Shown: piece by piece, positions 6,309-11,235 of the stretch
How the letters are laid out: every line of letters begins with the position of its first letter
Numbering within the stretch: the stretch's first letter is position 1
Notes under the pieces: generated by a model
The model's input: only the letters and a program-made list of their open reading frames with translations
The model's database searches: none
What the model was told of the DNA's origin: nothing
From: an uncultured Sutterella sp.
GTDB lineage: Bacteria; Pseudomonadota; Gammaproteobacteria; Burkholderiales; Burkholderiaceae_F
Direction: 5' to 3'
DNA length: 11,235 nucleotides
Assembly: GCA_900770335.1 (NCBI GenBank)
Contig: CAAGKD010000126.1
Location: 1-11,235, forward strand
Translations under genes and position numbers: made by a program

Positions 6309-6446
6309 TGTCGATCATGATGGACAAACTCCTTCGCTTCAGAGAAGCTGTCGACCATGCCGGACAAAAACGCATAAATATAAAATTTTGTCTATCATGA
6401 TCGACAAAATTTTAATTTGCAGCGCCTTTGTCTACTGTAGTCGACA
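6309..6446. repeat. Four 18-bp dyad operators at exact 40-bp spacing upstream of the DUF4143 ATPase
   Basis: Site 1 TGTCGATCATGATGGACA (6309-6326), site 2 TGTCGACCATGCCGGACA (6349-6366), site 3 TGTCTATCATGATCGACA (6389-6406) and site 4 TGTCTACTGTAGTCGACA (6429-6446). Start-to-start distance is 40 bases every time, with unrelated 22-base gaps. TGTC and GACA arms are invariant and GACA is always followed by AA. Each site has one consensus half, TGTCGA, and one variant half, TGTCYA or TGTCCG. The consensus half is on the left in sites 1-2 and on the right in sites 3-4, so the array is mirror-organised. This is not a CRISPR: the repeats are short, degenerate and palindromic. Confidence 0.85.
6388..6416 (+). 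promoter_or_regulatory. Candidate sigma-70 promoter of the DUF4143 ATPase gene
   Basis: TTGTCT (6388-6393) as -35 and TTTAAT (6411-6416) as -10, spaced 17 bases. The -10 has five of six consensus bases. The -35 is part of dyad site 3, and the predicted transcription start (about 6423) falls just before site 4. Protein bound at sites 3 and 4 would cover the promoter, which suggests repression. Confidence 0.45.
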
Positions 6447-6482
6447 AAGATAGCCACTTCCATCAAGTCCACGGAGTCATCC

Positions 6483-7703
6483 ATGAAGCAACTGATCCGA
6501 CGCGAGCACTACCTTGATCGAATCCGCCCCTTCGTGAACAAGGATGTGATCAAGGTGCTCACCGGCATGCGCCGCACAGGAAAGTCCGCAATGCTTGAAC
6601 TCATCCGAGAGGATCTCATCAAGCAAGGCGTCAGCGCAGAACAGTTCATCAGCCTCAACTTTGAGTCCTTTCGAACGGAGAAGCTCCGCACCGCACGCGC
6701 TCTGTACGATGAGCTCGCCGACAAGATCGAAGCGTTAGGCGGTCGAACAGCCTATGTTCTTCTTGATGAAATTCAAGAGGTCACCGAGTGGGAAAAATGC
6801 GTGAACTCACTTCGCGTGGACTATCCCTGCGACATCTTCATCACTGGTTCAAACGCTCGTCTGCTCTCAAGCGAACTCGCGACGCTGCTGAGCGGCCGAT
6901 ACGTTACTTTTGAGATTTTTCCGTTCTCCTTCGCAGAACATCTTGAAGGCCGCTCCGAGAAGAGTCCGGATGTACGGGCAGCCTTCCTCGAATACGTCGA
7001 GCGCGGCGGCATGCCGTTTTTCGCAGGGAATCCTTGCACTCACGAAGATGCTGTGCAGTACCTCTCAGATATTTTCCAGTCCGTCATTCTCAAGGACATC
7101 GTGAAGCGTCATGCCATCCGGGATGTAGACCTTCTTGAACGGATCATCAAGTTCGTGATGTCCAACGTCGGACGTACCTTCAGCGCTCGAAGCGTCACAA
7201 ATTTTCTTAAGAGTGAGAAGCGAAGCCTCTCGACCGATACTGTTCTCAACTATCTCAACGCATGTCTCGAGGCATTCCTCTTCGAACGCATCCGTCGCGA
7301 AGATCTATCAGGAAAGCGGATTCTGACCGTCAACGAAAAGTACTTCATTGTCGATCACGGCATCCGCGAAGCCATTTGTGGTGGGAACACCCAAGACATG
7401 GATCAGATCCTCGAAAACATCATCTGCCTAGAACTGTTGCGTCGAGGATGGGCTGTAACAGTCGGCAGGCTCGGCGATAAAAAGATCGACTTCATCGGAA
7501 GCCGGAACGGAAAGCGCATCTACATTCAGGTCGCATACCTTCTCGCCAGTGCCGAAACCGTGGAGCGCGAATTCGGTGTCCTGAGATGCGTCCGCGACAA
7601 TCACCCGAAGTTCGTCGTCTCGCTCGACGAGGTGGACATGAGCCGCGACGGCATCCGCCACATGAACGTCGGCGACTTTCTCCTCGCGGACGACTGGGTC
7701 TGA
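6483..7703 (+). CDS. AAA_14/DUF4143 family ATPase
   Basis: 406 residues. N-terminal P-loop ATPase: Walker A GMRRTGKS (28-35), Walker B YVLLDE (91-96), sensor-like ITGSNARLLSSELATLLSGRY (120-140) and the family's EIFPFSFAEHL. A winged-helix-like middle (about 220-270) contains GRTFSARSVTNFLKSEKRSLS and TVLNYLNACLEAFLFERI. The C-terminal DUF4143 domain (about 280-406) has ENIICLELLRRGW and KKIDFIGSRNGKRIYIQVAY, a degenerate PD-(D/E)XK nuclease pattern typical of the family. The family is common in gut bacteria and archaea but its cellular role is not established. ATG 6483 has ACGGAG 6 bases upstream. Bases and codons are visibly more AT-rich than the neighbours (many CTT, CGA, TCA, ATT), suggesting acquisition by transfer. 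It ends 12 bases from the convergent Crp-type gene. Confidence 0.9.
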   Translation: MKQLIRREHYLDRIRPFVNKDVIKVLTGMRRTGKSAMLELIREDLIKQGVSAEQFISLNFESFRTEKLRTARALYDELADKIEALGGRTAYVLLDEIQEVTEWEKCVNSLRVDYPCDIFITGSNARLLSSELATLLSGRYVTFEIFPFSFAEHLEGRSEKSPDVRAAFLEYVERGGMPFFAGNPCTHEDAVQYLSDIFQSVILKDIVKRHAIRDVDLLERIIKFVMSNVGRTFSARSVTNFLKSEKRSLSTDTVLNYLNACLEAFLFERIRREDLSGKRILTVNEKYFIVDHGIREAICGGNTQDMDQILENIICLELLRRGWAVTVGRLGDKKIDFIGSRNGKRIYIQVAYLLASAETVEREFGVLRCVRDNHPKFVVSLDEVDMSRDGIRHMNVGDFLLADDWV

Positions 7704-7715
7704 CAGTCTGTGAAT

Positions 7716-8429
7716 TCAGGGCATCGGCGCCGGATCGCGGTTCTCGATCCAGTCCTCGACGGCGTCGAAGAGCCGCTGATGAAAGGAGAGCCGCCGTCCC
7801 TCGCGGCGGACGACGCCCGCCTGCATCCAGCGCGAGAGCTGCCGCGCGACGCTCACGCGGTTGAGGTTGACAATCTCGCCGACCACCTCCGCCGGGAGCG
7901 CGAGCGGCAGGCGGCTCCAGCTCGCCTCGTCGGGCTCGACCTCCATGACGCGGCAGAGCACCTTGGCGTAGATGACGAGCCGCTCCTGGGGCGAGCGCAG
8001 AAAGTTCGCCGCCATGCTCTCAACGATCGACTCCTCCTTGGCGATGACGTTGCGGATCTCGATCTGCGCGAGCTCGGGCGTGCGCTCGATCGCGCCGGCG
8101 AGCGCCTCCGGCGGAATGACGAGCACGCGGCAGGGCGAGAGCGTGCGCGTGAAGACGTTGCACCGCGTGCGGATGCTCGCCGTCATGTCGCCCATGCAGC
8201 GCCCGGGAAGCAGCACGGAGAGGATCGAGGGCCGATGGTTGAGCGCCTCGGCGGCGTAGTACGCGCAGAGCCCCTCCTCGAGGAGAAAGAGCTTCTGCTC
8301 CTCGCCGCCGCGCTTGAGAAGCTCCCCCTTGCCGACCTTGCGAGGCGTGCCGTGCCGGCGGAAGAGCTCGACCAAGGGGGCGGGCTCGGCGGGAAGAAAG
8401 TACGGATAGGGCGTGAAGATTCGTCGCAT
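7716..8429 (-). CDS. Crp/Fnr-type transcriptional regulator
   Basis: 237 residues from ATG 8429, chosen for the AGGAGG upstream and because the reading frame above it is arginine-rich and unlike a protein. The N-terminal cyclic-nucleotide-binding fold is at about 15-125 (KVGKGELLKRGGEEQKLFLLEEGLC, then SVLLPGRCMGD, then RVLVIPPEAL). A dimer helix follows at about 120-150, and a winged helix at about 179-215 (LPAEVVGEIVNLNRVSVARQLSRWMQAGVVRREGRRL). There is no FNR-type N-terminal cysteine cluster. The GE...RS.A phosphate-binding cassette of Crp is not recognisable after GD (80-81), so the ligand is unknown. Five cysteines (55, 78, 90, 100, 159) are present. It lies downstream of the porin on the same strand, 207 bases away, and may regulate the uptake genes next to it; that link is inference. 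Confidence 0.85.
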   Translation of the reverse strand: MRRIFTPYPYFLPAEPAPLVELFRRHGTPRKVGKGELLKRGGEEQKLFLLEEGLCAYYAAEALNHRPSILSVLLPGRCMGDMTASIRTRCNVFTRTLSPCRVLVIPPEALAGAIERTPELAQIEIRNVIAKEESIVESMAANFLRSPQERLVIYAKVLCRVMEVEPDEASWSRLPLALPAEVVGEIVNLNRVSVARQLSRWMQAGVVRREGRRLSFHQRLFDAVEDWIENRDPAPMP

Positions 8430-8541
8430 GCCTCGGGTGCTCCTCCTGCGGTCGCGGTCCGGTGACGCCCGTTCAGGGCTCCCTTCGCATTTTCGCACCC
8501 GGATCCGCTCCGGCCGCCGGAACCCAGAAATCCCCAAGACA

Positions 8542-8560
8542 AGCGGGAGGCCCTCCCGCT
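8542..8560 (-). terminator. Possible terminator between the porin and the Crp-type gene
   Basis: AGCGGGA (8542-8548) pairs with TCCCGCT (8554-8560) around a 5-base loop. On the minus strand it is followed by TGTCTTGGGGATTT, a weak T-rich stretch. It lies 77 bases beyond the porin stop. A shorter inverted repeat CTGAG/CTCAG (8626-8640) overlaps the porin stop. Confidence 0.4.
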
Positions 8561-8636
8561 CCCGCCTGAAGGCAAGGCGCGAAAGGACCTCCCGCCGGTG
8601 CAATTCGCCTGAAGGCTCGGACAGGCTGAGTCAGTC

Positions 8637-9731
8637 TCAGAACTTCTTCGTGAGGCCGGCGTAGACCTGCGTGGTCTGGCTCTTCTCGGTCTTCGAGCCG
8701 GCGGCGACGAAGTCACGCTCGATCTGCTGGAAGCCCGCGCCGCAGTAGACGGAGAAGGTCTTCGAGAACGGGCGGACGTAGCGCGCGGAGACGGACCAGG
8801 CCGAGAGGTCAAAGTCCTTCGCCGCATTCTTGCCCGGCTCATGCTCGCCGTCGGCCCAGCCCGCGGAGACCGTGAGCGAGCCGCCCGGAACCGGCGTGAC
8901 GGCGCCGGCCTGCAGGGCGCAGCCCTTGATGCCGTTGGCGTCATAGTAGCCGCCGAGGTTGTCAGCGCCGTCGACGTACTGCGCGGCGCCGAAGATGCGC
9001 GTGACGCCGAAGTCATAGTTGGCGGAGAGGCCGTAGACGACCTTGTCCTCGAACTGGTCGGCGTTGTTCGCCCAGTGCACGGTCTCAGCCGTTCCGGCGA
9101 TCGTCAGAGCGCCCGCCTGCCACTTGAGGCCGACGCCCATGTAGCGCTCGTTGCTGCCCTCCTGAGCCTTCTCCGTGCCCTTGCCGAAGCTGTACTGCGC
9201 ATAGCCCGTGACGCCCGCGAAGGTCGGGGTCTGGTAGGTCACCGTGTTGTCGCGGCGGGCGTCGTAGGAGAGCGCGCCGACGACAAGGCCGTCGCCGCCG
9301 TCGAAGGCGTCGCCCGTGCCGAAGAAGAGGTCATACGTGCCCGCGGCCGAGGAGAGCGTGCCCATGCGGCCGAACTCGACGCGACCGAAGTCGCCCGCCA
9401 CCCAGAGGGAGGACTGGCGGTGGAAGAACTTCTCGTTCTTGAGCGTGCCGTCGTCGACGTTGTACTGGCCCTCGAGCTGGAAGCCCACCTTGACGCCGTT
9501 GCCGAGGTCCTCGGCGCCCTTCAAGCCGAAGCGCGAGCCCGCGTTTTGGCCGGACATCATCTCGGTCTTGTCCGAGCTCGTCTTGGCCGCGGTCGCGCTG
9601 CCGTCCGCGTGCTCGGTGCTCTTGTGGCTGTAGCGCAGGCCGACGTCGGCGACGCCGTAGAGCGTCACGTCAGCGGCCATGGCTGAGGAGGCGGCGGCAA
9701 GGAGAGCGCACGCAAGGAGAGTCTTTTTCAT
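8637..9731 (-). CDS. Gram-negative porin (porin_4 type outer-membrane trimeric channel)
   Basis: 364 residues. The signal peptide MKKTLLACALLAAASSAMA is cleaved before ADVTLYGVADVGLRY, the standard opening of betaproteobacterial general porins. Further hallmarks are GSRFGLKGAEDLGNGVKVGFQLEGQY, SSLWVAGDFGRVEFGRMGT and a constriction-loop region following. The alternating beta-strand pattern continues to the end, and the final residue is Phe (TKKF), the outer-membrane insertion signal. The length is normal. Two cysteines in the mature barrel (in GIKGCALQ and SVYCGAG) are unusual for porins and could form a disulfide. ATG 9731 has AAGGAA 7 bases upstream. It begins 44 bases after the M14 hydrolase stop on the same strand, so it may be cotranscribed with the ABC transporter and hydrolase genes and admit their substrate to the periplasm. 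Confidence 0.95.
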   Translation of the reverse strand: MKKTLLACALLAAASSAMAADVTLYGVADVGLRYSHKSTEHADGSATAAKTSSDKTEMMSGQNAGSRFGLKGAEDLGNGVKVGFQLEGQYNVDDGTLKNEKFFHRQSSLWVAGDFGRVEFGRMGTLSSAAGTYDLFFGTGDAFDGGDGLVVGALSYDARRDNTVTYQTPTFAGVTGYAQYSFGKGTEKAQEGSNERYMGVGLKWQAGALTIAGTAETVHWANNADQFEDKVVYGLSANYDFGVTRIFGAAQYVDGADNLGGYYDANGIKGCALQAGAVTPVPGGSLTVSAGWADGEHEPGKNAAKDFDLSAWSVSARYVRPFSKTFSVYCGAGFQQIERDFVAAGSKTEKSQTTQVYAGLTKKF

Positions 9732-9775
9732 GTTTTTTCCTTCTTGAAAAAAGGCGGGTGAAAAAATGGGAAATG

Positions 9776-10690
9776 TCAGTACGCGACGAGGTCGCGCCCG
9801 GCGGGGACGAAGAGCGTTCCGCTCGTGTAGAGCACGACGCCGTCCTTTCTGGCCGTCGAGCGGTGGAGAACGTTGCCGTCGAAGTCCTCAAGGACGCCCA
9901 TGAGGTCGCCCTCGCGGACGCGGTCGCCCTCGCGGACAAGCGGCCGCCAGAGGCCGTCGGCGTCGGCGCTGTCGTAAAGCGCCTCCATCTCGAGCTGCTC
10001 GGCGTCGCCTCTCCTCTCGTTCTCCTCGCCGAGCGCGCCGCGCTCGAAGAGGCCGAGGTGCGAGAGCACCGAGCGCAGGTCCCGGAGGTAGGCCTCGACC
10101 TCGGGCTCGCTCCAGCGGCCGCCCTGGCCGCGCTCGATCAGAATCGCGGGCGTTCCGAGGATGGCGGAGCTGTTGTAGGCGCCCGAGGTCGCCGTGGAGC
10201 GCACGCGCACGGGAACGTCGACGAAGCGGCAGGCCTCGCGGCCCGCCTCGCTTTCCGCGGCGCCGCAGGCGCCCTGGAAGTAGACGTAGGGCGTGAGCCG
10301 CTCATGAAGGTCTCCGCCGTGAAGGTCGATGTGAAAGTCGCTCCCGCGGGCGAGCTCGCCGATCCGGACGGCGATCAGGTCCGAGCACGTGCCCTCGGGA
10401 TTCCCGGGGAAGCACCGGTTGATGTTCTTGCCGTCAACGGGATTGAACGCGGCGACGCGCGCGGCGAAGGCCGCCGTATTGACGCACGGGAGGATCAGGA
10501 CGGACCCGCGGATCCGCGCCGGATCGAGTCCGGCGAGCTCCCGGGCGAGGCGGCGCGCCGCCTCGATGCCGACGTACTCGGCGCCGTGGATGCCTGCCGT
10601 GATGAGGATGCGGGGGCCGGGGGCGGCGCCCCGGATCTCCTTTGCGGGAAGGTCAAGCCCGCCCGCGGTGAGGCTCTCGAAGAACTTCAT
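9776..10690 (-). CDS. Succinylglutamate desuccinylase/aspartoacylase family (M14-type) zinc hydrolase
   Basis: 304 residues, a cytoplasmic amidohydrolase with no signal peptide. Zinc ligands are visible: GIHGAEY gives His35 and Glu38, and DLHGGD gives His124. Substrate-binding NPVDGKNINRCFPG spans 83-96, and the likely catalytic Glu186 is in AILIERGQGG. The C-terminal part (about 225-304) is the beta-rich extension seen in AstE/AspA proteins (LVREGDRVREGDLMGVLEDFDG). Relatives remove acyl groups from N-acylated amino acids or similar amides; the exact substrate cannot be told. It follows the ABC transporter ATPase by 92 bases and precedes the porin, so it probably acts on the imported compound. 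The ribosome site before ATG 10690 is weak (GCGAGA). Confidence 0.88.
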   Translation of the reverse strand: MKFFESLTAGGLDLPAKEIRGAAPGPRILITAGIHGAEYVGIEAARRLARELAGLDPARIRGSVLILPCVNTAAFAARVAAFNPVDGKNINRCFPGNPEGTCSDLIAVRIGELARGSDFHIDLHGGDLHERLTPYVYFQGACGAAESEAGREACRFVDVPVRVRSTATSGAYNSSAILGTPAILIERGQGGRWSEPEVEAYLRDLRSVLSHLGLFERGALGEENERRGDAEQLEMEALYDSADADGLWRPLVREGDRVREGDLMGVLEDFDGNVLHRSTARKDGVVLYTSGTLFVPAGRDLVAY

Positions 10691-10782
10691 CGTGTGTCTC
10701 GCTGCTTTGAGGCTCCGCGGGGAGCGGGAGGCGGCAGGCCCCCGCCCCGCGCGAAGAGAGGTTGATGAGCGCCCGGGGCGCG

Positions 10783-11235
10783 TCAGAAATAAACCGAGCT
10801 CGGTCCGGCGGCGCCGCGGCCGTGGGCGCCGTTGGCCTCCTCGTCGCGCTCGGCCGAGCGCTCCGCGGCGATCTCCTCGGACTCGTCATCGGCGTGCTCG
10901 ACGCCGATGCCGACGACCGCGTGCAGGAGGTCGCGCGCATAGGCGTTCCGGATCCCGCTGATCCGCGAGATGTCGTCGACCGCCTCGACGAAGGAGCCGT
11001 TGTGCATGAAGCGGACCTTGTCGCAGAAGTACGTGATCGCCGTGAGGTCGTGCGTGATGAAGAGGTACGAGAGGCCCGTGTCCTTGCGCAGGTCCTTGAG
11101 CAGTTCCATCACCTGGATCTGCGTGGCCGCGTCGAGCGAGCTGATCGCCTCGTCAAGGAGCACGATCTTCGGTTCGATCGCCACGGCGCGCGCGATGCAC
11201 ACGCGCTGGAGCTGGCCGCCCGAGAGCTCGTGCGG
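10783..11235 (-). CDS. Peptide/nickel-type ABC transporter ATP-binding protein (C-terminal part, runs off the window)
   Basis: The last 150 codons of a gene that starts beyond base 11235; the frame is open to the window edge. It begins inside the ABC signature region PHELSGGQLQRVCIARA, then shows Walker B IVLLDEAISSLD and the H-loop FITHD. The form DEA.SSLD and the spacing match the DppF/OppF/NikE group, so it probably energises uptake of peptides or related solutes. The C-terminus carries an acidic tail (residues after GIGVEHADDESEE to GPSSVYF) longer than usual and of unknown purpose. Partner permease, binding-protein and second ATPase genes should lie upstream, outside the window. Confidence 0.92.
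   Translation of the reverse strand, partial: PHELSGGQLQRVCIARAVAIEPKIVLLDEAISSLDAATQIQVMELLKDLRKDTGLSYLFITHDLTAITYFCDKVRFMHNGSFVEAVDDISRISGIRNAYARDLLHAVVGIGVEHADDESEEIAAERSAERDEEANGAHGRGAAGPSSVYF

Noticed and set aside
6317..6400. A 27-codon reading frame (MMDKLLRFREAVDH...) inside the operator array
   Set aside because: It has no ribosome site, is built largely from dyad repeat sequence, and the 40-bp period is not a multiple of three, so the repeats are not coding repeats.
6309..6446. The regular 40-bp repeat/spacer pattern as a small CRISPR array
   Set aside because: The repeats are only 18 bp, differ from each other and are palindromic; spacers are 22 bases, and no cas gene is present. 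Operators fit better.
8430..8603. Upstream extension of the Crp-type regulator to 8603
   Set aside because: The added 58 residues are Arg-rich and unlike the family, overlap the inverted repeat at 8542-8560, and an AGGAGG precedes ATG 8429.
10769..10781. GCGCCC/GGGCGC inverted repeat as a terminator after the ABC transporter gene
   Set aside because: The loop would be a single base and no T tract follows on the minus strand.

Overview
The window is GC-rich Gram-negative chromosomal DNA, most likely from a betaproteobacterium of the Sutterella/Parasutterella type. The grounds are a Burkholderiales-style threonine synthase placed next to moeA, a Gram-negative porin ending in Phe, a secreted flavoprotein of the fumarate-reductase family, and a CesT-like small protein. 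The genus is inferred from gene style and synteny, not from a database search.

Layout. (1) 1-2205, minus strand: threonine synthase-like gene, mobB and the start of moeA. thrC and mobB overlap by GTGA, and mobB-moeA supply molybdenum cofactor assembly steps. (2) 2206-2627: a divergent intergenic region with three hairpins on the thrC side and a 16-bp perfect palindrome on the flavoprotein side. (3) 2628-4874, plus strand: an exported FAD oxidoreductase, then a CesT-fold chaperone-like gene closed by a strong terminator. (4) 4881-7703, plus strand: an accessory-looking island of two ATPase/regulator-type genes. One is an AlbA_2/Schlafen-type protein with a C-terminal winged helix; the other is an AAA_14/DUF4143 ATPase. 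Each has its own array of repeated operator-like sites just upstream. (5) 7716-11235, minus strand: a peptide-type ABC transporter ATPase (partial), an M14-family succinylglutamate desuccinylase/aspartoacylase-like hydrolase, a porin and a Crp/Fnr-type regulator, which together look like an uptake-and-processing locus.

Two observations stand out. The first is four 18-bp dyads spaced exactly 40 bp apart (starts 6309, 6349, 6389, 6429) in front of the DUF4143 ATPase. They are arranged so that the better half-site of each faces outward from the array centre, and the third and fourth bracket a plausible promoter. The second is that the threonine synthase-like protein has Asp120 where the PLP-binding lysine of this family belongs, with further changes at usually conserved positions. 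It is therefore probably not a normal threonine synthase, although it sits in the ancestral thrC-moeA context.

No RNA genes, insertion sequences, CRISPR arrays or integrases were seen.
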